Position numbers and translations under genes: made by a program. This document shows, piece by piece, positions 47,486 through 57,974 of a stretch of DNA of 64,000 nt. Source of the stretch: Sorghum bicolor (lineage: Eukaryota; Streptophyta; Magnoliopsida; Poales; Poaceae). The notes under the pieces were generated by a model. The model did no database searches, was not told the DNA's origin, and worked only from the letters and a program-made list of their open reading frames with translations. Numbering within the stretch: position 1 is the stretch's first letter; every line of letters begins with the position of its first letter. The DNA lies in the NCBI RefSeq assembly GCF_000003195.3, contig NC_012878.2, positions 55,242,629 through 55,306,628 of the forward strand, read 5' to 3'.

Positions 47486-50400
47486 ATGGCGAGAAGAATG
47501 GTGGCAACATCGTCGTGGTTGCTGCTGCTTATCGGCCTCGCCTTGGCTGCCGGGGTCCTTCAGGCTCGTGCACAGCCAGACAGCATTGGTATGGTCATCA
47601 TCTCGTTGGCTGCACTCTTACAATGTTCCATATCCTCCTGCACGATGCACAGAGGAGGACAAAACACCGCCGCTCCAGCTCCATGTCCATGTGCGGCCAT
47701 GCACCGATTGAAGAACAACGAAATTTAAAGGTCCTGCGCGGTTGCAGGTTTCATCAGCATAGACTGCGGCCTGCCGGGGACGGCGAACTCCGTGGACGAC
47801 GCCACCAAGCTGTCGTACGCCCCGGACGCCGCCTTCACCGACGCCGGCTCGAACCACAACATCTCGGTGGAGTTCATCAATCCGACGCTCGCGACGCGCC
47901 ACCTCACCGCGCGTAGCTTCCCCGACGGCGGCGGCGCGCGCAGCTGCTACACGCTCCGGCTCCCCGTGGCAGGCGGGCTCAAGTACCTCCTCCGAGCCGA
48001 GTTCTTGTACGGCAACTACGACGGCCTCAACAGACCCCCCATCTTCGACCTCTACGCCGGCGTCAACTTCTGGTCCAGGGTGAACGTCTCGAGCCCGGAC
48101 GAGTTGGTGAGGCGGGAGGCCATCCTCGTCGCCCCCGACGACTTCGTGCAGGTTTGCCTGGTGAACACCGGCTCAGGAACGCCGTTCATCTCCGCGCTGG
48201 AGCTGAGGCCACTCAAGAACTCGCTCTACCCGCAAGCCAACGCGACGCAGGGCCTGGTCCTCCTTGGCAGGGTCAACTTCGGGGCCGATGAGATTGTCAG
48301 GTGAGCAAAAAAATCCAACTCCATCGTCACCTATCTCTAGTCATCACCACGTAGACTATCAATAATGTTCGTTTAAGCTTATCAGATGAATATACCAGCT
48401 ATTCAATAATATTTTTTCTTATAAAAACTCAGCTAATAATATTTCTGCTATGATTTATCAGTCAAACGAATAAGACAGTCACCCTGGTTTTGACTAGGTA
48501 CCCTGATGATCCACGGGACAGAGTATGGCCCCCTCGGGTGAACAGCGCCGCCTGGGACGTGATATCGACGACGAGGAAGGTGCAAAACTTAAAAGACGAC
48601 AAATTCGAGGTGCCGTCCATGGTGATGCAGACAGCGATCGTTCCGCGTAACGGATCCAACACCAACAGCATCTGGTTCTTCTGGGACTCTGTGCCGCAGC
48701 CCAACGATCGGACGCCGGGGTACATGGCCATCATGCACTTCTCCGAGCTGCAGCTCCTGTCCAGCAACGCCGCCCTGCGCGAGTTCATCGTCAGCATCAA
48801 CGACGACGTGTGGTCGTCGCCGCGCGGCTTCAGGCCAGACTACCTATTCTCTGACGCCATCTACAGCACTGCTCCCTTGCAGCGCTCCCCTCGGTACAAC
48901 GTCTCCATTGACAGCACGGCCAACTCGACGCTGCCGCCTTTCATCAACGCCGCCGAGGTTTTCTCCGTAATCTCCACCACCAGCGCCGTTACGGATTCCT
49001 CCGACGGTATATTTGTACTTGTAGTTGTGGACGTACTACTTGAGCAAGTGTCGATTAACACTTAACAGTAGATGCACGCTAACTATTGCTAACTGAGAGC
49101 AATCAACGTACTTACAGTATCTGCCATCATGGACATCAAGGCGAATTATCGGCTCAAGAAGAACTGGGCCGGTGACCCGTGTAGTCCTAAGACTTACGCG
49201 TGGGACGGGTTGACTTGCAGTGATGCCGTACCACCTGATCGTCCGAGAATCACCAGCGTGTAAGTAGTATATTCACTCAGGCCTTGTTTAGTTCGCAAAT
49301 ATTTTCAAGATTCCTCGTCACATCGAATCTTTGGTCGCATGCATGGAGCATTAAATATAGACAAAAATAAAAACTAACTGCACAGTTTACCTGTAATTTG
49401 TGAGATGAATCTTTTGAGCCTGGTTACTCCGTGATTGGATAATGTTTGTCAAATAAAAACGAAATGTTACAGTAACCAAAAACAAAAAAATTTGCGTACT
49501 AAACAAGGCCTCAGTCATAGGAAAGCACATGTTCCGATCATAATTAACCTGCTCAGTTGTCAGTCAGATGATGGTGGGAACATCTGACGATGTTCTGTAG
49601 CCATCGAAACACAATTTTTATGGGGACTTTTTTCTGTAATATACATACTGAAAACACCACAAATATATATGATTTTCACTGAAAAAGGCTTATTTTATTG
49701 CTTAGTTGATTTGTTGGGAGAGAAAAACATAAGGCATACTATTACTTTTCAAAATTAAATCTACCAATATCTATACCTATATCTAATAGGTTTCTATAGA
49801 TAATATTAAAAGTGGTATTTTTCCCTTCCGTATCTCACTCTCTCTATCATCCATTCATCTTTGTATTAAGTAGAGAAAAATTCTTACAGACGCGCTGAGG
49901 CGCCGGAGGGGGAGGGCGGCCTAAAGGTATTACAAGCAGCGCAGCCTCTCCAGCACTCTACACATGACCTATTACTCACGGATGAGACAATCTAGGTTTC
50001 GTGCCCCAGCATCGATCCACAGATCGACGATATGCTTGATGGTGGACAACAGCTAGTTGATGGTGGAAGGAGCGCTTCGGAAGCATCATGCGTTTCGCTC
50101 TTTCCAAATCTTCCAAGCCACCAGCGCGAATAGGGTGTCGGCTCCTCTTTGCTTATCCCCGTGCCATCTCTGCTGCCACTTGTCCCACCAGGCTACCAGG
50201 GTCCCATCGCCTACCTGGGACGCGTCGGCTCCGAGTACCGCTAGAATGGTCCACCAGATCTGACGCGAGAACGAGCAAGAGGCAACGATGATCATCCATT
50301 CATCTCACTTTTTTTCTGTCTCTTAATCTATCATTCCTCTCTTTTATCATTCTCCCTTTGAATTTAGAGCTGCCAAATCCTTTTGTGCCTCACTCCCAAT

Positions 50401-53400
50401 CTGTCCCTTAGTTTCACCCTTACCATTTTGAGTTTGAAGCTACAAAGCTTTGGCTGGTATCACACCAACCATGTCATGGCCCAACCATCTAAGACCATAC
50501 ACGTGGCAGTGCACGTGCGACTTGCCTTCCACTTTTTAAAACTCATAACAACCTAAGTACACATAATAACTATCTAGTTAAGTTGAGTCAATCTCATATA
50601 ACTTTACTATATGAGATTAATCTTTTATTGTATTAACATTTATTATGGATATTGAAATTTATTTGATTTAAGGTTGGGCCAAACCCAATTAAATCCAACA
50701 AAAATAAATAACTCATTATTATTAACACAAGCACCATTCAATCCAACAAATGTACTTTAACGCACAAACCTATCCCTTGTTCTCACCCTTCTTCCACTCT
50801 TCTCACTTTCACGGGTTTCCCTCTTTCGTCACTTCCACTCTCACGAGTGTCATACGTAGATCCATATTAAGAGCCACATAATCTTTGCGTCAATGCATCA
50901 TCCACTCATATCATGGCCTAGCCGCTTGAGTCCAAGCCTGTACTTTAAAACACATGCAGGCATTTGCTGCGCATAGTAGATACCCATTTAAGTTGAGTCA
51001 AATTTTCATATATAAGATTAATCTTTTATTGCATCTAACATTTATTATAGATCTTAAGATTTATGTGATTTACTTGTCGATGTTACATTGACACAGGCAA
51101 ATTAACAGACACTCTCTAATATCCAAAACCAATAATTAATAGAAGCTAATTTGTAAAATTTTAAAAAGTTGACCGCATGCAACCTAAAATAGATTTGTTA
51201 GCAGAGTGAGTTTTAAACAGAAAAATAACTTGGGCTCATCGCTAATGACAATTGACATGACATGATCACAAGCAATGGCTTGTTTATGACCTTTGTTCTA
51301 TTCAAAAGTCAAAAGAAAAAAGAAAATCATCAGGCGTTGATCTTACAAAAAAAAACATGTAGCCATTAGTTTAGGAGCATTGTTACCGTGCTTGCGAAGA
51401 ACCACCGGTTCCTCCCTAAAGAAAAATCATCAGGCGTTGATCTTAAAAAAAAGTTTAATTAATTATTCTAGGGGTAGTTTAGTATTTCTTACAGTTAGGG
51501 TATCCATCCTCAAAGGCGGATTTCTCATTACTTCTAAACGCTGTAGAATCTCTTAGTTTAATAGACTCTAATTATGGCTGATTGTTTTCTGAATCTACAT
51601 CTCAATTACTCATCTATGCCATAAAACAACCCCTTAAATCTGTATGTAAATTACCACATTTGTCTTTATAAAAGATAATCTAAAAAATAGCATCGAAATT
51701 TGCATCTAACCAACCTTTGTCATTGTGAAAAAAACTAAACCAGTCCTGAATATGTTTCAAAATTACCCACCCCTACTATTAGTAGTATCTAAAAGTTAAT
51801 TATCCAAAGAAGTTTGAAAGCTGACATGATCTTGTCCAAGACGTCATGTATTTGGGACAAGGGGTTGTTAGTATCCTCAAAAACTGGAATAGGAGAAAAG
51901 CTATGGTTAAACTGAAATGTCGTATGTTTTGCAGCAATATATCCTACAGTGGCCTGGACGGCGATATATCGTCTTCTTTTGCAAATCTCAAGGCCGTCAA
52001 AAATTTGTAAGTGTTTTTTTTATCCATTATATTTCAACCCTGTAAATTGTAATGGGTCAATGCAAAAGAACTTGACCGGCTCATATGTATATGTTTACAG
52101 GGATCTATCACATAACAACTTGACCGGCTCAATTCCTGATTCCCTTTCACAATTACCTTCACTAACAGTTCTGTAAGTTACTAGATTCAAATATTTCGAG
52201 CCTGATCCGCCCCCCCACGTTGATTCACATGACTAGCATTCGTTTCTTTTCAGAGATTTGACAGGCAACCAGCTGAGTGGGTCGATCCCCCCCGGACTTA
52301 TCAAAAGAATTCAAGATGGATCCCTAACTCTAAGGTCGATTTATCTGATTCTATTTTATAATTCCATATAGAATCAAATATAGGACCCGTTGAATTAAAA
52401 CAGTTTCACTTAATTCTAAACTGTTCGTTCTTTTTTAATTTTATTCGTTTGTAGACATGACAACAATCCAAACCTTTGCACTAACGACACCAGTTCATGT
52501 CAACCGGCAAAGGCAGGGAAGAGCAAGCTTGCCGTCTACATTGCCGTCCCTGTAGTTCTGGTTGTGGTGATAGTATCAGTGGTAGCACTACTATACTATC
52601 TCGTGCCGAGACGCAAAGAACAAGGTGACATGCATCAACTGTCTCCTCTAGCATTTCCCCAACTTGACCACAAAACTGAAGTCTGTTGTATACTTGTATG
52701 TGCCACTCAGGACCGACGACCAACACTGTGATGCCTCAAAACGAGACGCCGATGGGCCATGCACCAGCGCCACTGCCACCAGGCGACGACGCGTACGCGC
52801 AGGCGCAGAGCTCGCTGCGGCTTGAGAACCGCCGGTTCACGTACAAGGAGCTGGAGATGATCACGAACAACTTCCAGCGCGTGCTTGGCCAAGGAGGCTT
52901 TGGCAAAGTCTACAATGGCTTCTTGGAGGATGGCACTCAAGTGGCAGTCAAGCTGCGTTCTGAGTCTTCCAACCAGGGTGCCAGGGAGTTCCTCTTAGAG
53001 GTAGAGAGAATTTCTTCAGAATTTGCATCAAGAATTCCTTTTGAGGAACGTTACTGCAATACTGCAGGAATTTGAATAGTTTTGATCCCTTGTTCAGGCC
53101 GAGATCTTAACACGGATCCATCATAGGAATCTCGTTTCCATGATTGGTTACTGCAAGGATGGGCAGTACATGGCACTTGTCTATGAGTACATGTCAGAAG
53201 GCACCCTACACGAGCAGATTGCAGGTTCTTCCTCCGATCAAATAGTATTAAGTCATTAGGGCAATGGGATATGGTCTCCAGTATATATATATAATCTTTA
53301 TAATAAAAGAATAGACGTTATAGTTAGAGAGAGATGAGTTTGATTTGAGAAACACTTCAATCCAGGCAGTTCAGAGTATTGCACGACACATGATAATATT

Positions 53401-55010
53401 CTGAACTGCCTAGATTGAAGTGTTTTTTATAACAAGATTTAAGTGTTATTCATCTATAAGATTTCGGATCATTTACAAAGTGCCTCTGTTGATACGAATT
53501 TCTCATCTGTCGGTTCATTCATATAGGAAATGGTCGAAATGGAAGATGCATAACCTGGTGGCAGAGGCTCCGAATTGCACTGGACTCAGCTCAAGGTACT
53601 TTTTTTTAGCATCTCAGCTCAAGGTACTTTTTTTTAGCATCTCAGCTCAAGGTACTTGTTTGTGATGAATATACTAATGCTTACTAAACGTAGATGTTAC
53701 TTATGTCTTTGAACTATTAATCTGCATTTTCTTGTTCTCAAACTTGTAAGTGGTTCATCCGAGATCCAAACCTTTTGGTCTCCGTTACTACTTATAGTTT
53801 ATATTAGGCCTTTTGGATAGTCTACTCTTGTATTCATCTTAATCCACGTGTGATTAGGTAGATTGAAATATAATTTAGTTTAAGTTTCACTAGATATGAG
53901 GGTATCCAAACAAACCCTTAAGTGGGGGTGTGAATGTCCGTTGCCGCCTCATCACGCGTACAACTGTCATGCTTCACATTTCATTCAATATTCAATACAT
54001 AAAAAAATAGGGGATCATATCACCTTATTCCTTAATTTGTATATCCAATTCAAACATTACGGAGGTGCACACCAGAATAGCATATCTACATCCACATCAA
54101 AGTTAAGGGGCATTGGAGTTATCAAGGTCCTTGAACTATTACTTTGTAAGCTAATGATATTGGAGTCATATGGTTTTGCTGGAAGAGTGAACACTAATGT
54201 AATTGCAGGGTTGGAATATCTGCATAAGGGTTGCAACCCACCTCTCATTCATAGGGATGTGAAGGCGACTAACATTCTATTGAACACGAAATTGGAGGCC
54301 AAGATTGCTGATTTCGGCTTCTCCAAGGCTTTCAATCTTGGCAACGAAGCTCAGATAGCCACAAATACTCTCGTCGGTACACCCGGATACGTCGATCCAG
54401 AGTATGTGAATGTGAATCCAGTACCTTCATGCTATCCAATCTCTCAAAGTTTTCATTGTTGGAGCAACTATGCAACCTAAACTCCCATTCTTATTATAGG
54501 TATCAGGCAACTATGCAGCCGACAACCAAGAGCGATGTTTACAGCTTTGGTGTCGTTGTGCTAGAGCTGGTCACAGGGAGGCAGGCCATCCTATCTGACC
54601 CAGAGCCCACTAGCATCATCCAATGGGTGCGGCGCCGCTTGGCACGGGGCAACGTTGAGGACGTCGTCGATGTACGAATGCACGGCGAGTTCGACGTCAA
54701 CAGCGTGTGGAAGGCCGCGGACATCGCGCTCAAGTGCACTGTGCAGGTGTCGGCGCAACGACCTACAATGGCCGACGTGGTGGCGCAGTTGCAGGAATGC
54801 CTCGAGCTTGAAGAGAGGCGCCGCACCGGAGGTGGCGGTACAAGGGGCGGCAATTTCTACGGCGGCGGCAGCAGCGACCCTAGCTTTGGTTACGACGCGT
54901 ACGTGGCTGATAGCCAGTCGACTGACGTGAGCCAGATCAGCGTTGCATTTGAGATGGAGCATAATTTTGGAAAGGTGCCAAGAATGGGCGGAGGCCCCAT
55001 TGCACGATAA
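47486..55010 (+). CDS. Malectin-like LRR receptor kinase (LRR-RLK subfamily I, 13 exons)
   Basis: Plasma-membrane receptor kinase. Exons: 47486-47588, 47748-48300, 48498-49006, 49118-49259, 51935-52006, 52101-52172, 52254-52334, 52455-52624, 52711-53000, 53098-53224, 53527-53595, 54209-54401, 54500-55010. These join in frame to 963 residues. Order: signal peptide (1 to about 29, [19 protein letters not shown]), malectin-like domain (about 37-385, opening ISIDCGLPG), LRRs (about 432-511, [20 protein letters not shown]), transmembrane helix 536-560, kinase from about 620. Kinase motifs: GQGGFGKV 627-634, Lys648 in VAVK, HRD 744-746, DFG 764-766, [10 protein letters not shown]. All catalytic residues are present, and the RD type suggests an active kinase. 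Two 72-bp LRR exons are typical of this subfamily. Ligand unknown. Confidence 0.93.
48367..48474. mobile_element. Short MITE in receptor-kinase intron 2
   Basis: Left GTTCGTTTAAGCTTATCAG and right TGATTTATCAGTCAAACGAA are imperfect inverted repeats. The interior CTATTCAATAATATTTTTTC is shared with the element at 56,222. Confidence 0.6.
49280..49510. mobile_element. Tourist-like MITE in receptor-kinase intron 4
   Basis: Ends GGCCTTGTTTAGTTCGC and ACTAAACAAGGCC, with TCA target duplications at 49277-49279 and 49511-49513. It begins 20 bp after the splice donor of exon 4. Confidence 0.93.
49890..50300 (-). pseudogene. LINE 3' fragment in receptor-kinase intron 4
   Basis: On the minus strand the frame reads [20 protein letters not shown], then [11 protein letters not shown] and [18 protein letters not shown], the very C-terminus of plant LINE ORF2 proteins. 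It is only about 400 bp, so a dead 5'-truncated or eroded copy, antisense to the host gene. Confidence 0.8.
50301..51934. other. Remainder of receptor-kinase intron 4
   Basis: AT-rich intron DNA. The phrase AAAATCATCAGGCGTTGATC occurs twice about 100 bp apart (near 51,327 and 51,425). No coding sequence or mobile-element end is clearly identified. Confidence 0.6.
53350..53427. repeat. Near-perfect 31-bp hairpin in receptor-kinase intron 10
   Basis: AAACACTTCAATCCAGGCAG.. (53350-53380) is the inverse complement of 53395-53427 with about two mismatches. The arms are separated by 14 bases. In the transcript this would fold into a long stem-loop. Confidence 0.85.
53588..53655 (+). repeat. 28-bp tandem repeat that triplicates a splice donor
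   Basis: AGCTCAAGGTACTT occurs at 53588, 53616 and 53644, with TTTTTTAGCATCTC between. The first copy spans the exon 11/intron 11 boundary (CAAG/GTACTT), so two more donor-like sites follow at 28-bp spacing. Only the first keeps the kinase frame, because 28 is not a multiple of three. Confidence 0.9.
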
Positions 55011-55221
55011 GGCTGTTGTTCCTTACGATGACGTCATGTCATCGAAGAAGGTTTGGATCAGATGTTATAAGCGTAGGTTAAGATATTGTAATCGTTGGTG
55101 AAAAAAGAGTGCATGGAGTTATGTTTTTTCTGTGAGACTTTGGAATCATGATTGTAGCTAAGTGCGTCCCCTAAGCCTTATATTTAGAACATTTAGTTTC
55201 TTCTAACGCGACAAACAAAAA
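55011..55221 (+). other. Receptor-kinase 3' untranslated region and flank
   Basis: Downstream of the stop codon; a transcript end is not clearly defined. No other feature. Confidence 0.5.
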
Positions 55222-56110
55222 ATAGCTATTCTATGGATTTTTTTCTGTTAAATCTGCCTACAAAGTCTACATTGAGGACAGGGATCGAAATAGAGCCACC
55301 GGGCAACCAGGTCATTCCTCTGCTAATTCTGATGGTGGCGATCAGGTTCGGAAACGACTATGGAATGCAGACTGTCCCAAGAAGATGCTTCACTTCATGT
55401 GAAGGTTATGCCATAATAGTTTAGCTTTGCATGTGAATTTGAAATGCAGGGGTGTAAAGATGGATGATCTGGACTGTGTTCTATGTGGTCGGCTTGAAGA
55501 AGATGGCGCCCACCTTTTTTTCAAATGTAAACGTGTGAAGGGGGTGTGGGCGGCCCTGCAATTGGAAGCTGCGAGATTAAAATTGGAATAGTGCGCGAAA
55601 GGGCCTCTAGCCTAGTGGTTAGAGCACCTGAGTAGCACCAGCAGACCTGGGATCGACTCCTGTAGGAGCGAATTTAAACAGGTCTGTATTATAAAAAAAA
55701 TGAAAAAAATAGGCTAGGGTTTCCTTGCTGACTTCAGTCAAAAAAAAAATGGAATAGTGCCTCTCTGCTATGGCGCTGGTCTGGGAGGCACTGAAACTGA
55801 AGGATAACGTCCAATGCCAAGTCATCACCTTCATGTATCTCTGGTGGTCTGAAAGATGTAGGGTCCGAGAAGGGAAGTCACCACGGAGGCACGGACACAC
55901 GAACAGTTGGCACAAGTGGTGAATTGCTATGCTAAAGAATGGGCAACACTGAAGATGGCGTCTCCTGAACCTGTCCCAAACCGGCGAAAGACAGATTGGA
56001 CCAGACCCCTACAAGATTTTGTTAAGATCAACTGTGATGGCGCTTTCACTAAGGAATCATTGACAGGTGGCTGGGGCTATGCGATGAGGGGTTGCTGCTG
56101 TGGAAATTAA
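55222..56110 (+). pseudogene. LINE/reverse-transcriptase relic with zf-RVT and RNase H pieces
   Basis: Broken frames encode a zf-RVT region (SLALHVNLKCRGVKMDDLDC, VLCGRLEEDGAHLFFKCKRV, KGVWAAL). After an interrupting SINE they encode an RNase H-like start (FVKINCDGAFTKESLTGGWG). Multiple stops and frameshifts. This zf-RVT plus RNase H order is typical of plant non-LTR elements and their domesticated relatives, but this copy is dead. Confidence 0.8.
55595..55749 (+). mobile_element. tRNA-derived SINE inserted in the LINE relic
   Basis: A body of about 155 bp with a box A-like TAGCCTAGTGG and a box B-like GGGATCGACTCC, the two internal RNA polymerase III promoter boxes. It ends in an A-rich tail. 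TGGAATAGTGC at 55584-55594 and 55750-55760 is an 11-bp target duplication. Not a functional tRNA. Confidence 0.85.
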
Positions 56111-57974
56111 AAGAAAGCTTGTTCTGTAATTTTAATAGCAGTTCCATAGTCTACAATCCCCGCTCTTGAAATCTCGTTGCATACAAGCTAGCTGCCTTTG
56201 GGGCAGATTTATGTCTGGGTATCCTGTTCGCTTGGGATTATTTGTCGAATTTGTCAGCTATTCAATAATATTTTTCTATTACAATAAATTAGTGAACAAT
56301 ATTTTCAGCCATAACTTTTCAGCTGTTGGGCATTTGACATTAAGTTCTGAGTAATGGTGATCGTTCCCATGTTTTAAGAAAATGTTGAGTATCTTGCCAT
56401 TTACTTTCTTTGGATTTTTAAAGCATTTTTATTGAAATAACAAATTATGAGATTATTATGGAATTACTTATGAGAAAAATGTGCTCATATAATTCCATGA
56501 TTCAGACTAAGTATTTAAAAATTACTGATAATAATAAACATATTTCATAGTGATATTCAATTTAATTACCCAGAAAAATGAAAAGAAAGGTAAATAGGTA
56601 ATTCATGTTTTGTATTGTCCCTAAACCCAAAACCTCCCCTGTGCTCTCAAAAAAAAAAAAAAAAACCCTCCCCTGCGGCCTTGCGTGTTTTTAGCCCACA
56701 AGTGAAGGCCCATAAAAAAAACAACTAGGGAAGTGGAATGCTTTCGCTCCCGTACTACATCCCCGTTGCCTTGTGCGCGCCGCCGCCCATCACGGACGTC
56801 GGACGGGAGAAGAGAAGCGGGGAGCACCGGAGCAAGCACCACCGCCGGGGCGTCGAGGTCGCGGCGTTCACCGTTCGCTGAGGTAGCTACGCTCCGGCCT
56901 CCGCGGCTGCCGGCTCCGCCAACACCCACCGGCCACCGCCAGGCCCAGGCCCCAGGCGGCCAGCCACTGCGACTCCAGCTCGTCAGTTCCCAGCCGCCCT
57001 TCCCTCGATTCCTCTCCCTCCCCGGCTCCCTCAGTTCTGATATGAGGATCAACAGTCTCCAGATTTTATTTTTCTTTAGCAAAAATTTAAATAAGTTTAG
57101 CTGAGAACAGTTAGTTCCCTAGTCGAAGATATTGGTGTCTGCTACCTGATTGTTGCAGCCCTTGCTTTGGACTGTCTGAGGCTTATGATATTTTTTCGTA
57201 CATGGATCCAAGTATTTGTATAACACTCCTCGATATGGCTTGTTATTTGACTTGCTCACTTGCACAAAGTTTTCTATATCGCATTTGATTGTTGAGTAGT
57301 AGTTTTCAAAAAAAAAAAAAAGATTGTTGAGTAAACATGTATGTTTTTGTAGGGTGTGAACTGATTCTCTAGCAATGCTCTTTTACTTCTTCAAATATGT
57401 GAAACATAGGCAGGCCTAACTTATAAAAGTTGGGTATTACTTAAAAACTGAATAGAACTTTGCACCAGGACTCATATCTACTAGAAATTTTAGTTCAACC
57501 ATTGCATCTATTAGATAGAAATTTTATCTTCAATTTAGTTATTTCTATATGTAACATTAATGGGTTGCCATTGGGTAGGGGTATAATGGTTAGTTTTCAC
57601 TGCTAGTCAGAGGCCCTAGGCTTGAGCAAATTCTGGGTCTGCCACTGCCTGCAGTGCGGCACTTAGTTATCCACCATTAGCCACGGTTGCTTCCTGGACA
57701 TTGTCCAGGGGGTGAGCTAGGCACGCTGCAAGATTTGGGCCATCTCAATGCAGAGGCGGCAGCTGGCAGCAGCAAGGTGTGGTTTGTGCCATTTTTTGTG
57801 ATATAAGATGGATTAGAGAGAGTTTCAGTGAATTCCTGCCATTTTTTTTAATTTGAATTATTTAAATTTAGTCCGAAATTTGATGCTCCACTCTGATATT
57901 CATTGTTTGATTTTGTTCTTTGGTATGTAGTAAGTACGGGTCGCCAGCTGTTCCCCTCACCGTGTGATAGTGTG
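56111..57974. other. Intergenic stretch and MPP10 5' region
   Basis: Contains a short MITE (about 56222-56325, left end CCTGTTCGCTTGGGATTA, same family as at 48,367), a poly(A) run near 56,648-56,665 and another near 57,308-57,321. A GC-rich block at 56,740-57,100 may be the promoter or a non-coding first exon of MPP10 (donor-like GCTGAG/GTAGCT near 56,882, acceptor-like TATGTAG near 57,930). That leader model is a guess. Confidence 0.4.

Noticed and set aside
55595..55749. tRNA gene suggested by box A/B motifs
   Set aside because: No cloverleaf or anticodon arm could be built; the flanking target duplication and A-rich tail mark it as a SINE.
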